NCBI GenBank assembly: GCA_910587135.1
Contig: CAJULF010000037.1
Coordinates: 1 to 27,635, forward strand
Direction of reading: 5' to 3'
Origin: an uncultured Oscillospiraceae bacterium
GTDB taxonomy: Bacteria; Bacillota; Clostridia; Oscillospirales; Ruminococcaceae
Length of the DNA stretch: 27,635 nt
In this document: piece by piece, positions 1-7,364 of the stretch
Layout: each line of letters opens with the position of its first letter
Numbering within the stretch: the stretch's first letter is position 1
The notes under the pieces: model-generated
Seen by the model: the letters and a program-made list of their open reading frames with translations, nothing else
What the model was told of the DNA's origin: nothing
Database searches by the model: none
Program-made: the position numbers and the translations under genes

Positions 1-68
1 CAAACCACGCGTTTCACGCGTGGTTATGATTGAAATTTCATGCGCCGACATTGCGTGGCAAATAGGCT
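1..68 (+). repeat. Structured intergenic repeat, copy A (cut by window edge)
   Basis: This is the right-hand part of a repeat found five times in the window. It begins inside a hairpin (10 bp stem, AACCACGCGT pairing with ACGCGTGGTT, loop TTC) and continues with the conserved arm TGAAATTTCATGCGCCGACA and then ATTGCG..GCAAATAGGCTTTTT. The same arm is seen at 1974-2016 and 4248-4293, and in reverse orientation in copies D and E. The left half lies outside the window. It sits 3' of the minus-strand lipoprotein gene. Confidence 0.8.
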
Positions 69-82
69 TTTTCTACAAGCTG

Positions 83-116
83 ACAACACCGCACAAAACT
101 TGTGCGGTGTTGTTTT
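83..116 (+). terminator. Terminator-like hairpin downstream of the lipoprotein gene
   Basis: A perfect 14 bp stem (83-96 with 100-113) with a 3-nt loop. On the plus strand it is followed by TTTT, so it could end transcripts entering from the left. On the minus strand no T run follows, so for the lipoprotein gene that stops at 134 it would act only as a 3' stabilising hairpin or a weak terminator. Confidence 0.6.
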
Positions 117-133
117 AAGTGAACATGGCTTTT

Positions 134-1264
134 TTAGAGCTGTATGCCCAATGCTCCCATTTCGGAAAGCTCTCCGAGATGTACCTGATAATAATTGACT
201 GTAATTTCGTCCTCGGAAAGATCGGCAACAACAAAATCGATATTTGTGCTGTCCTCAGGTATCATGAAAACTACCGTGCCCGTTACAGAAGCGCCCGGCG
301 CGAGCGTGCCATATGTGGCAAACATACTGTCGCTTTCCAGCGCGTCAGTATCCATTGCATACTCATAATATTCAACAAGATCGTCACCCTCGCCCTCATC
401 ATAGAAAACGCAGAACAGAGATGAGCCAATCTCGATATCCGTGCTGTAAGTGTTGGTAAGGGTCACGTCTGCCGTAACGTAAGTATAACCGTCGTCCGCA
501 GAGTATTCATCAATAACATTTCCCGTGGTTATGTTGTTTACGGTAAAATCAAATTCCTTTGTGGAAACGGATTCGCCGATATTTCCGTAAATCACATTTT
601 CCAAACCGCTGTTATCTTCGGGCTTGATGTCGTCAGCGGCAAATTCGGGATTTCCGAGGTTGATGTGATAAGTGTTGCCCTCAAAATCGTCATCATAAAC
701 CTCAAGATATTCCAGCGTCAGCTCCGTGCTGTCGGAGGGCGCCTGGAAAATAACATAACCGCTTTTTGAAGCACCCCTGGAAAGAGTGGTATCATCTGGG
801 AAGAATCTGATGTCGTAGTCGGTATGCAGATTTCCCACCTGAAAAGCCTCAAAGCTGTTTTCATCGCCTTCGCCCCAACGCAGAACATAGTCGTAGCTGC
901 CTACGGGTATTGACTCCGAGAAAATATTTCCCACCGTAATATTTACCGCCACAAAATCAAATCCGTCATCGGGCAGATAATCGCCCATGCTCGAATAGCG
1001 GTATACGTCTGTGACCTTGAGGGAGAAAAACTCGTTTTTCAGAACCTCGCCTATTTCAGCAGACTGCTCCTTGCCATAGCCGCGCCCGTCCGCTTCAAGG
1101 AATTTGCTTGCCTTGTCAAGAAAGGTTTCGCTTGAATTGGAGGTGCCCGCGGAACTTCCGTCGGAGCTGTTTTCCACAGTCACGTTGTTTCCCTGCTTGC
1201 ACGCGGTAAGCGTCAGCGTCATTGCCGCGGCTGTTATCAAAGCCGCGTACTTGATCATCTTCAT
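134..1264 (-). CDS. Secreted lipoprotein with two DUF4352-like domains
   Basis: A 376-residue protein exported and probably lipid-anchored on the outer face of the membrane. The start at 1264 is chosen because AAGGAG lies about 9 nt upstream and because translation then begins with a classic lipoprotein signal (MKMIKYAALITAAAMTLTLTAC, lipobox LTAC, Cys22). The longer reading to 1306 would put 14 charged residues before the signal. After a Ser/Asn/Gly-rich linker there are two similar beta-rich units. Each begins with IGE, followed by a F-x-(L/F)-x-V segment and a DDG(F/Y) segment with V-(A/T)-(V/A)-(N/D)-(I/V)-T, consistent with tandem DUF4352-type immunoglobulin-like domains. The protein is acidic. 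The SseB-like gene lies 63 nt upstream on the same strand, so the two may be co-transcribed. The substrate or partner cannot be told from the sequence. Confidence 0.8.
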   Translation of the reverse strand: MKMIKYAALITAAAMTLTLTACKQGNNVTVENSSDGSSAGTSNSSETFLDKASKFLEADGRGYGKEQSAEIGEVLKNEFFSLKVTDVYRYSSMGDYLPDDGFDFVAVNITVGNIFSESIPVGSYDYVLRWGEGDENSFEAFQVGNLHTDYDIRFFPDDTTLSRGASKSGYVIFQAPSDSTELTLEYLEVYDDDFEGNTYHINLGNPEFAADDIKPEDNSGLENVIYGNIGESVSTKEFDFTVNNITTGNVIDEYSADDGYTYVTADVTLTNTYSTDIEIGSSLFCVFYDEGEGDDLVEYYEYAMDTDALESDSMFATYGTLAPGASVTGTVVFMIPEDSTNIDFVVADLSEDEITVNYYQVHLGELSEMGALGIQL

Positions 1265-1327
1265 GTCTGATCTCTCCTTATATGTTCTTTTTTTGAATCC
1301 GTACAAAAAAGCTGCACGGCTTCATAT

Positions 1328-1789
1328 TTATTCTTCGGCAGGCTTTTCCGCTTTGGGAAGCTTGTCGAGATTTTCCATAACCAGCACGTTCATCTCAAAG
1401 GGAGTGAACATCTTAGCCGCGGGAGAATTGGGGTTAAGCACCGCGGATTTTCCCTTTACAGACTGGAACAGCTTTACCGTGTTGAGCTTCATAACATTGA
1501 AGGTTTTTCTGTTTTCGTTGGCAAGCACGGAGAGCCTGTTGGGCGATGTGAAAAAGGGCACTGTCTGATGTCCCGCCTTGTCGGTGAGCGTGAGAATATT
1601 CATCAGCCGCTCGCCCTTGTCGTTTGTACGGTCTGAAAGCTGAGCCACAACGAACACCTCTGCCGCCATAAGATCCGGCAGCACCTTTTTCCACTTTGTC
1701 TTGTCCTTGTTAGCTTCGATAATGCGCTCTTCAAGAACCTTATTGAACTCCTTGAGCTGCTCATTGGTAAGCGGTTGTTGATTTGCCAT
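1328..1789 (-). CDS. SseB-like domain protein
   Basis: A 153-residue cytoplasmic protein resembling the SseB N-terminal domain family (PF07179). The helical N-terminus is followed by an MAAEVFVVAQL strand, a LTLTDKAGHQTVPFFTSPNRL stretch typical of the family, and a C-terminal NPNSPAAKMFTPFEMNVLV segment resembling the family's hydrophobic (N)P-x-(S/G)-x-x-x-x-(L/F) ending. The start at 1789 (MANQQPL) is preferred because AAAGGAAA lies just upstream; the longer start at 1816 would place that site inside the gene. Family members are often of unknown role in Clostridia; a scaffold or enhancing function is known only for the enterobacterial relative and should not be carried over. Copy B of the repeat lies directly upstream. 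Confidence 0.75.
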   Translation of the reverse strand: MANQQPLTNEQLKEFNKVLEERIIEANKDKTKWKKVLPDLMAAEVFVVAQLSDRTNDKGERLMNILTLTDKAGHQTVPFFTSPNRLSVLANENRKTFNVMKLNTVKLFQSVKGKSAVLNPNSPAAKMFTPFEMNVLVMENLDKLPKAEKPAEE

Positions 1790-1817
1790 GATTATTTCCT
1801 TTCCTTTTAGAAGCAAG

Positions 1818-1846
1818 ATAATACATCTTACCTTAGCCTGTGTATA
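1818..1846 (-). promoter_or_regulatory. Weak candidate promoter for the SseB-like gene, overlapping repeat B
   Basis: On the minus strand TATACA (1841-1846) and TATTAT (1818-1823) are 17 nt apart, upstream of the start at 1789. The -10 matches consensus at five of six bases, the -35 at four. The -35-like hexamer lies in the end of repeat copy B, so the repeat may supply half of the promoter. This is a reading by eye and could be chance. Confidence 0.25.
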
Positions 1847-2012
1847 AAGGTTGACCTACATTGGATTATTAAAAAATTTCAAAATTTCCGTTAGGCATAC
1901 TCCGTTCCGCTACGCTTCACTCCGCATGCCTAACGGAAACCGCGTGCGTTTGCGTTCGCAAACGCACGACTTTTTGAAATTTCATGCGGCGATATTGCGC
2001 GGCATATAGGCT
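1835..2012 (+). repeat. Structured intergenic repeat, copy B
   Basis: A full copy bounded by AGCCTG (1835) and AGGCT (2012), which can pair. The left arm TTAAAAAATTTCAAAATTTC and the right arm TTTTTGAAATTTCATGCG pair over about 11 bp. Between them are two hairpins. The first has stem CCGTTAGGCAT / ATGCCTAACGG around a loop related to that of the other copies. The second is perfect, CGTGCGTTTGCG / CGCAAACGCACG with a TT turn. The copy occupies the gap between the thrS stop (2068) and the SseB-like start (1789). Confidence 0.85.
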
Positions 2013-2067
2013 TTTTTGCAAGCTGATGTAAAATAACCTTGCCTCTGACCTTTAAAAACTCCTGCTT

Positions 2068-3969
2068 TTATCTCACTTTTTCGGCATTTTCGGTAACAAT
2101 TCTGTTTATTACCTCGTCAAGCGGGGAAGCGCCGAGATCGCCCTCCTTGCGTGAACGCAGGGAAACGGTGTTGTCCTCGACCTCCTTGTCGCCGACGATA
2201 AAGAAATAGGGTATCTTCTCCAGCTGGGCCTGGCGGATCTTGTAGCCTATCTTCTCGTTGCGGTTGTCAACCGAGCTGCGTATGCCGAGATTTTCCAGCC
2301 GCTCGGCTATCTTCTCGGCGTACTCCTTAGCCCTGTCGGTAACGGGGAGTATCCTTACCTGTTCGGGTGACAGCCACAGCGGGAACGCACCCGCGAAATG
2401 CTCCGTGATAACTCCGATAAAACGCTCGATAGAGCCAAGACACGCACGGTGTATCATAACGGGGCGGTGCTTTTCGCCGTCAGCGCCGGTGTATTCCAGC
2501 TCAAAGCGTTCGGGCATCTGCATATCAAGCTGTATCGTGCCGCACTGCCATGTTCTTCCAAGAGAATCGGACAGGTGGAAGTCGATTTTCGGACCGTAGA
2601 AAGCGCCGTCGCCTTCGTTTATTACAAACTCCTTGCCCATTTCCGAAACCGCCTTTTTGAGCATATCGGTTGCCATGTCCCATGTTTCCTTTTCGCCTAT
2701 GTGATCCTCCGGCATAGTTGAAATTTCGATTTTATATGTCAGACCAAAGGTGGAATAAACTTCGTCAAACAAACGCACAACGCCCTGAATTTCACTCTCG
2801 ACCTGTTCCCAAGTCATAAAGATATGCGCATCGTCTTGTGTAAAGCAGCGCACTCTGAAAAGTCCGTGAAGCGTGCCCGAAAGCTCGTGGCGGTGAACCA
2901 AGCCCAGCTCCGCCATACGCAGCGGGAAATCGCGGTAAGACTTCGGTTCAACTTTATATACCAGCATACCGCCGGGGCAGTTCATGGGCTTTACCGCGTA
3001 ATCCTCGTCGTCTATGACAGTAGTGTACATATTGTCCTTGTAGTGATCCCAGTGACCGCTTCTGTGCCAAAGCTCCTGATTGAGGATTATCGGGGTAGAT
3101 ATCTCAACATATCCGTACTTCTTGTGAACCTCTCTCCAGTAGTCGAGCAGGGTATTCCTCAGAACCATTCCTTTCGGCAGAAAGAAAGGAAATCCGGGAC
3201 CCTCGTCCAGCAGCGCAAACAAACCAAGCTCCTTGCCGAGCTTTCTGTGGTCGCGTTTTTTTGCTTCCTCCAGCTTTTCAAGATGGTCGGCAAGCGCGTC
3301 CTTTGAGGGGAACGCCGTGCCGTAAATTCTTGTCAGCATTTTGTTTTTCTCGCTGCCGCGCCAGTAAGCACCCGTAACGGAAGTGAGCTTAAACGCCTTT
3401 ACCGATGAGGTCGACATCAGATGCGGACCCGCGCACAGGTCGGTGAAATCCCCCTGCTTATAGAACGAGATGGGTTCGCCCTTATCGCTGTGCTCACGGC
3501 AAAGCTCCACCTTATAAGGCTCGTTTTGCTCCTCAAGATACTTTATCGCCTCTTCGGGAGAAAGCGTAAACTGCTCAAGCCGTATGCTTTCCTTGACGAT
3601 TTTCTTCATTTCCGCTTCGAGCTTGGTGAGTGTTTCGGCGGTGAAAGGCTCATCGGTATCGAAATCATAATAGAACCCATTGTCAATAGCAGGACCTATC
3701 GCCAGCTTTGTGCCCGGAAACAGTCTTTTTACCGCCTGCGCCAGCACATGGGACGCGGTATGGTTAAACGCGCGCTGCCCTTGCTCGTCCTCAAAGGTCA
3801 GTATTTTCACATCGCTTCCGTCCTCGAGAACGGTTCTCAGATCTGCCGTTTTACCGTTGATCTCCGCGGCGCAGGCTGTTTTTGCCAGCCCCATTTCTCT
3901 TGCCGCGTCAAACGCGGAGATAGCTGCGTCAAACTCCTTTACCTCGCCGTTTACAGTTACTTTTATCAT
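2068..3969 (-). CDS. thrS: Threonyl-tRNA synthetase
   Basis: Class II synthetase that charges tRNA-Thr in the cytoplasm; 633 residues, normal for the family. Domain order: TGS (1-62), editing domain with H70-x3-H74 and C179-A-G-P-H183, catalytic core with the zinc-site MNCPGGM (C331), motif 2 FRVRCFTQDDAH (371-382, H382 the second likely zinc ligand) and motif 3 HRACLGSIERF, then the anticodon-binding domain (LPVTDRAKEYA to the end). All catalytic and editing residues expected for an active enzyme are visible. The start at 3969 has AAAGGAAG 6 nt upstream. It has its own promoter (4069-4097) and a structured leader of about 90 nt with no T-box. Repeat B follows its stop and repeat C lies upstream of its promoter. 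Confidence 0.97.
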   Translation of the reverse strand: MIKVTVNGEVKEFDAAISAFDAAREMGLAKTACAAEINGKTADLRTVLEDGSDVKILTFEDEQGQRAFNHTASHVLAQAVKRLFPGTKLAIGPAIDNGFYYDFDTDEPFTAETLTKLEAEMKKIVKESIRLEQFTLSPEEAIKYLEEQNEPYKVELCREHSDKGEPISFYKQGDFTDLCAGPHLMSTSSVKAFKLTSVTGAYWRGSEKNKMLTRIYGTAFPSKDALADHLEKLEEAKKRDHRKLGKELGLFALLDEGPGFPFFLPKGMVLRNTLLDYWREVHKKYGYVEISTPIILNQELWHRSGHWDHYKDNMYTTVIDDEDYAVKPMNCPGGMLVYKVEPKSYRDFPLRMAELGLVHRHELSGTLHGLFRVRCFTQDDAHIFMTWEQVESEIQGVVRLFDEVYSTFGLTYKIEISTMPEDHIGEKETWDMATDMLKKAVSEMGKEFVINEGDGAFYGPKIDFHLSDSLGRTWQCGTIQLDMQMPERFELEYTGADGEKHRPVMIHRACLGSIERFIGVITEHFAGAFPLWLSPEQVRILPVTDRAKEYAEKIAERLENLGIRSSVDNRNEKIGYKIRQAQLEKIPYFFIVGDKEVEDNTVSLRSRKEGDLGASPLDEVINRIVTENAEKVR

Positions 3970-3984
3970 TTTATCTTCCTTTCC

Positions 3985-4055
3985 GGCGAGCTATACAAAC
4001 GCCCGCCCCGGATATTGCGCGGTATTACGCGCTCTATTGCCCCGTCATCGCGGGG
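3985..4055 (-). promoter_or_regulatory. Structured thrS leader with an anticodon-like loop
   Basis: Three hairpins read in the minus-strand leader: CCCCG/CGGGG (4040-4055), GCGCG/CGCGC (4017-4032), and GGCGGGC/GCTCGCC (3985-4007), the last directly before the ribosome binding site. The loop of the third is GTTTGTATA. Its central seven bases, UUUGUAU, have the layout of an anticodon loop reading UGU (threonine) with U at 33 and A at 37. No T-box signature (a GGTGG-N-ACCGCG bulge strand) is present. Inference: possible translational control by ThrRS binding, as is established for E. coli thrS. Confidence 0.4.
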
Positions 4056-4068
4056 AGTATCAACTTAT

Positions 4069-4097
4069 ATTGTACTACTTATCGGCGTGATTGTCAA
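4069..4097 (-). promoter_or_regulatory. Sigma-70-type promoter of thrS
   Basis: Minus strand TTGACA (4092-4097), 17 nt spacer, TACAAT (4069-4074). The -35 is perfect and the -10 matches five of six. Transcription would start near 4060-4062, giving a leader of about 92 nt before the thrS start. Confidence 0.8.
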
Positions 4098-4144
4098 TAC
4101 AAAAATCAAATTTGCATTCAAAAAGCTTGTTTGCAGCACGATAT

Positions 4145-4290
4145 AGCCTGTATATGAAGGTTGACCTAAGGCTAATTATTTAAAAAATTTAAAAATTTCC
4201 GCACTCACGCTCCGCTCCACTTCGTTTCGCTCTGCGCGACTGCGGACTTTTTGAAATTTCATGCGCCGACATTGCGTTGCAAATAAGCTT
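4145..4290 (+). repeat. Structured intergenic repeat, copy C (short form)
   Basis: Bounded by AGCCTG (4145-4150) and AAGCTT (4285-4290). It has the shared TATATGAAGGTTGACC start, the TTTAAAAAATTTAAAAATTT arm and the TTTTTGAAATTTCATGCGCC arm. Unlike B, D and E it has only one central hairpin (CCGCA..TGCGG with mismatches), whose loop keeps the Cgctccnnttcgtttcgctc pattern. It is 146 bp against about 176 for the two-hairpin copies. It lies between the ricT terminator and the thrS promoter. Confidence 0.85.
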
Positions 4291-4297
4291 TTTCCAC

Positions 4298-4324
4298 AAA
4301 AATACCCGCCCCAAATGGGCGGGT
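4298..4324 (-). terminator. Intrinsic terminator of ricT
   Basis: On the minus strand a perfect 8 bp G+C-rich stem (ACCCGCCC / GGGCGGGT, 4304-4324, 5-nt loop) is followed by ATTTTT, six bases past the ricT stop at 4330. It should end the darA-holB-ricT transcript before repeat C and the thrS promoter. Confidence 0.85.
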
Positions 4325-4329
4325 AAACT

Positions 4330-5436
4330 TTAATTATCTTCAAGATTTTTCAGCGCTTTAATTTCATCGCGGTTAAGACGTATCTGACCGTCCTTTATCA
4401 GCTTTACTTCCGATTTGTTGACGGTGATGGGAGCGTTCGGGTTCTTATCGAGCTTTATTTTCAATATTCCCGTAAGCAGATTTGTTTCTTCCACTACGCC
4501 GCGTCCCTCGGCGGTTTCTACATATGCTCCCACTTTGGGGGTGGTGCGCAGGAACTCCTCGTAGCAGCTCTGCTCATATTTCAGGCAGCACATAAGCCGC
4601 CCGCATGTTCCCGAAATTTTGGTGGGGTTGAGCGAGAGAGATTGCTCCTTAGCCATCTTGATGGAAACGGGCTGAAATTCCCCGAGGAATCCCGCGCAGC
4701 AGAATTGCCTGCCGCATATACCGATACCTCCGAGCATTTTTGCTTCGTCCCGCACGCCTATCTGCCGCAGCTCTATTCTGGTGCGGTAGATAGCCGCCAG
4801 ATCCTTGACCAGCTCGCGGAAATCCACGCGCCCGTCGGAGGTAAAATAAAACAATATCTTGCTGCCGTCAAATGTGCAGTCGATATCTATCGGTTTCATT
4901 TCGAGATTATGCTGGCGTATCTTCTCGCTGAAAAGCTGCATTATCTCCTTTTCCTTGCGGCGGTTCTGCTCAAGCTGGCGCTCGTCCTCGGGCGTTGCCT
5001 TGCGTATAATGCTTTTCAGAGAGGTTACAAGGCTGCTTTCGGGAACACTTCGGTTTGCGAGTACGATATCCCCGCACTCCACTCCCCGCGCCGTTTCCAC
5101 TATGGCGCGGTCGCCCTGCTTAAATTGTACTCCCAATGGGGAAAAATAATAGATCTTCCCCACGTCCTTGAACCGTATCCCGATTATTTCCACCATTACA
5201 GCGGACGCTTCGGTTGTATCGGTCTTTATATTTGCGGTACCGTGGTTATTCCGCGTAGTTTGCTGCCTTTCGGATTTGTCGAATTTTTCGGACCGTTCGG
5301 AACGCGGAGCGCGTTCACGCTTCTGTCGGAAATCATTACGATAATCCATGCGCTGTCCCTCAGGCTTGTCCGCGGAGGTTTCTCCTCCCTTTTTCCCCTT
5401 GGGGGCTATTTTTTCGGTATAGTAATTATTATCCAT
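4330..5436 (-). CDS. ricT: PSP1 domain protein RicT (YaaT)
   Basis: A 368-residue cytoplasmic protein. In Bacillus RicT forms a complex with RicA and RicF, carries iron-sulfur clusters and acts with RNase Y in mRNA processing. Residues 1-75 are a charged, low-complexity lead-in (KGKKGGE, RQKRERAPRSERSEK) not needed for the family fold. The PSP1 core runs from about 80 to 350, with the Cys signature C241-x4-C246-C247 and C278-x4-C283-C284-x6-C291, all intact. The start at 5436 has AAGGAG 6 nt upstream. It follows holB and darA, the same order as the Bacillus darA-yaaR-holB-yaaT cluster, except for a small membrane-protein gene in between. The 128-nt gap upstream holds a short hairpin (GTGAAG / CTTCAC) near 5472-5488 and otherwise nothing I recognise. 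Confidence 0.92.
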   Translation of the reverse strand: MDNNYYTEKIAPKGKKGGETSADKPEGQRMDYRNDFRQKRERAPRSERSEKFDKSERQQTTRNNHGTANIKTDTTEASAVMVEIIGIRFKDVGKIYYFSPLGVQFKQGDRAIVETARGVECGDIVLANRSVPESSLVTSLKSIIRKATPEDERQLEQNRRKEKEIMQLFSEKIRQHNLEMKPIDIDCTFDGSKILFYFTSDGRVDFRELVKDLAAIYRTRIELRQIGVRDEAKMLGGIGICGRQFCCAGFLGEFQPVSIKMAKEQSLSLNPTKISGTCGRLMCCLKYEQSCYEEFLRTTPKVGAYVETAEGRGVVEETNLLTGILKIKLDKNPNAPITVNKSEVKLIKDGQIRLNRDEIKALKNLEDN

Positions 5437-5564
5437 TGTACTCCTTGTTTCAAAAAAATTTAGCTCTCAGTGAAGTTCTGCTTCACAGGCGACCCGTGGA
5501 GGATGCACATATAAAAGTCTTTCTGTATTTTGCATTTCTTTGTTGATTTTTACCTTGTGAAAAC

Positions 5565-5822
5565 TTAATAGTTCACAATTCCGACCAAAAAATCGCGGCA
5601 AATATAAAATGTGAATACAAGCGCCGCGCCTGATGAAACGGCAAATACCGCCCCCACAACGATAAGTATTATAAAAAATATGATCCTTTTCTTAGACTCC
5701 TTGCTGTGAACCAAGAGTATTATACCCGTGATTATAGACCCCAAACCAATGGCGACACCCAAAAGCTCCACACATGCAAACATTAGCCCGATTATTGGAG
5801 TAAAAACCAATATTAATCCCAT
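5565..5822 (-). CDS. Small membrane protein of unknown function
   Basis: An 85-residue, strongly hydrophobic protein with about three membrane segments: residues 2-19, 20-38 and 47-72. A short basic loop, HSKESKKR (39-46), lies between the second and third. There are three cysteines and no catalytic motif I recognise. It begins 33 nt after the holB stop with a modest GGGGA ribosome binding site 7 nt upstream, so it probably rides on the darA-holB-ricT transcript. Its codons are A+T-richer than those of holB and ricT, suggesting a later insertion into an old cluster. The function cannot be named from the sequence. Confidence 0.65.
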   Translation of the reverse strand: MGLILVFTPIIGLMFACVELLGVAIGLGSIITGIILLVHSKESKKRIIFFIILIVVGAVFAVSSGAALVFTFYICRDFLVGIVNY

Positions 5823-5855
5823 ATAGCAATCCCCATTTCGTCTGGTATAGATATA

Positions 5856-6851
5856 TCAGAATAGCTTTGTAGTAAGATAAGCCGCGGACAACGCAAGATT
5901 CAGATTTATCTCACCGTTTTGCGCGACCTCGAAAACGCTGTCAAGCATATTAAGTATACGCGCTTCCGAAAAGTTTCCCGCTATTTCCGCCGCTTCTTTT
6001 TTCCCGCAGGAGGTTGCTTCTCCGCCGCAGCGAAGAGCCAGCGCGTCCCTCAGGATATCCGTGAAATAATCCAGTGTCCCGGCGAAGTCCGCCCTGCCGG
6101 TCTGCTCGGAGAGCGCGGCGGCTGTGAGGAGCTTGTCCCGCGCGCCGACGGCAGCCGCTATTTTCCTTGCCGTTTCTATCAGCTTGGTTTCTTCTCCGCC
6201 CTCAACAACCGCCAGACATTTTCCCGCGTTTCCCGAAAAGGTCTCGGAAAGCTCGCCCGCCCGTTTCGGTTCAACGCCGCTGTCGATAAGGCATTCCGCG
6301 CATTCCGCCACCGACATGGGACTGACCTCGAACTCGGTCACTCTTGACAATATGGTTTCCAGTATCGAGTTTGAGTTTTCGCAGGTAAAAATAAATCTCA
6401 GGTAGTCGGCGGGTTCCTCAATCAGCTTTAACAGAGCGTTCTGATGCTGCACCCGCATATCTCCGCAGTCCTCGAAAACATACACCTTTACGCCGCCGTT
6501 GTTGGGCTTTATCACCGTTCCCGAAAGCACAGCGCGGAACTCGTCCATAGAATATTTCCCGCCGCAAAGCCGCTTTACGAATATCACATCGGGATGCTCG
6601 TCCGCGTTTATGCTCCGACAGGCGGGGCAGCTCTCGCATGGGCGGTATTCGCCTGCAAGACGGGTTTCGTCCTCGTAACAAGCTCTGTCCGCGGTCAGCG
6701 ACTCGCACAAAAACAGCTTGGCGATATAGCGTGCCATGACCTTTTTCCCCGCGCCGCTGTTCCCGTGCAGAAGTATGGCATGGGGAAGCCTGTCTTTGAC
6801 CGCTATATCCGTCAGCCTTTTTTGCAGACCCTCTTTACCGTAAAGCCGCAT
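5856..6851 (-). CDS. holB: DNA polymerase III delta-prime subunit
   Basis: A 331-residue AAA+ protein of the clamp loader that places the sliding clamp on DNA at the replication fork. Visible features are a Walker-A-like HGNSGAGKK (G30-x2-G-x-G-K36), a zinc-binding C72-x2-C75-x2-C78 knuckle with further Cys at 49 and 58, the NALLKLIEEP segment near 139-147, and the sensor-type FIFTCENSNSILETILSR, where many relatives have SRC and this one has SRV. The C-terminal third is helical and divergent, as usual. The ATG shares one base with the darA stop (TAATG), so the two genes are translationally coupled. Confidence 0.93.
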   Translation of the reverse strand: MRLYGKEGLQKRLTDIAVKDRLPHAILLHGNSGAGKKVMARYIAKLFLCESLTADRACYEDETRLAGEYRPCESCPACRSINADEHPDVIFVKRLCGGKYSMDEFRAVLSGTVIKPNNGGVKVYVFEDCGDMRVQHQNALLKLIEEPADYLRFIFTCENSNSILETILSRVTEFEVSPMSVAECAECLIDSGVEPKRAGELSETFSGNAGKCLAVVEGGEETKLIETARKIAAAVGARDKLLTAAALSEQTGRADFAGTLDYFTDILRDALALRCGGEATSCGKKEAAEIAGNFSEARILNMLDSVFEVAQNGEINLNLALSAAYLTTKLF

Positions 6852-7174
6852 TATATCTTCTCGAACCTTTCAACATTGGTTACAAACACAGTAGCGCCGC
6901 CTACCGTTACCTCAACGGGAAAGCTTGCGTAGCTGCCGATGCCGTAGCTTGCGGAATTGGGCACAAACTGCTTTCTTCTGTGGGAGTGCTTCCTTATTAT
7001 CTCGATGATCTCCTCCAGCTTGTCGTCCTCGGAGCAGATCATAAAGGTGGTGTTTCCCGCCATAAGAAATCCTCCCGACGAAGCAAGCTTTGTCGCCTGT
7101 ATTCCGCCTTTGGTCAGCGCGGACTGCACCGCGTGGCTGTCATCGTTGTTGATTATCGCAAAAATCAGTTTCAT
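6851..7174 (-). CDS. darA: PII-like cyclic-di-AMP receptor DarA
   Basis: A 107-residue trimeric PII-like signalling protein (PF06153, B. subtilis YaaQ) that binds the second messenger c-di-AMP. The family signature T28-KLASSGGFLMAGNTT43 is intact, as is the SYGIGSYASFPVEVTVGGATVFV C-terminal part. The start at 7174 has AAGGAG about 7 nt upstream. Its partner in signalling is not settled, but its linkage to holB is conserved across Bacillota. A long imperfect hairpin lies just upstream (7195-7255). Confidence 0.93.
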   Translation of the reverse strand: MKLIFAIINNDDSHAVQSALTKGGIQATKLASSGGFLMAGNTTFMICSEDDKLEEIIEIIRKHSHRRKQFVPNSASYGIGSYASFPVEVTVGGATVFVTNVERFEKI

Positions 7175-7194
7175 ACTTTACTCCTTATCTGCAT

Positions 7195-7255
7195 TTTTTC
7201 GCAACCCGACTGCAAAATTCCGCCTTGCTTTGTTTCGGCAGTCTTTTGCGAAAAA
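7195..7255 (-). promoter_or_regulatory. Long hairpin upstream of darA
   Basis: TTTTTCGCAA (7195-7204) pairs with TTGCGAAAAA (7246-7255), and inside it GACTGC (7208-7213) pairs with GCAGTC (7238-7243); together 16 bp with a small asymmetric loop. It ends 21 nt before the darA start. No T run follows on the minus strand, so it is not a simple terminator. I saw no clear promoter between it and the upstream gene. It could be a leader structure or an mRNA stabiliser. Confidence 0.45.
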
Positions 7256-7364
7256 TTTAACCTTTTCACCCTTTGTGTTGATAAACGCCTGAAAATTTAT
7301 GCCTTTATTAAAATAACTGATCGGGTTATCACCCACCGCGGATATCCGTCAGGCAAGCCGCGAT

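Noticed and set aside
119..424. A 101-codon plus-strand frame at the left end
   Set aside because: It is antisense to the lipoprotein gene and has no ribosome binding site.
3970..4062. A T-box riboswitch before thrS
   Set aside because: The sequence AATACCGCG resembles part of the T-box bulge strand, but the GGTGG half, the specifier stem and the terminator are missing and the leader is too short.
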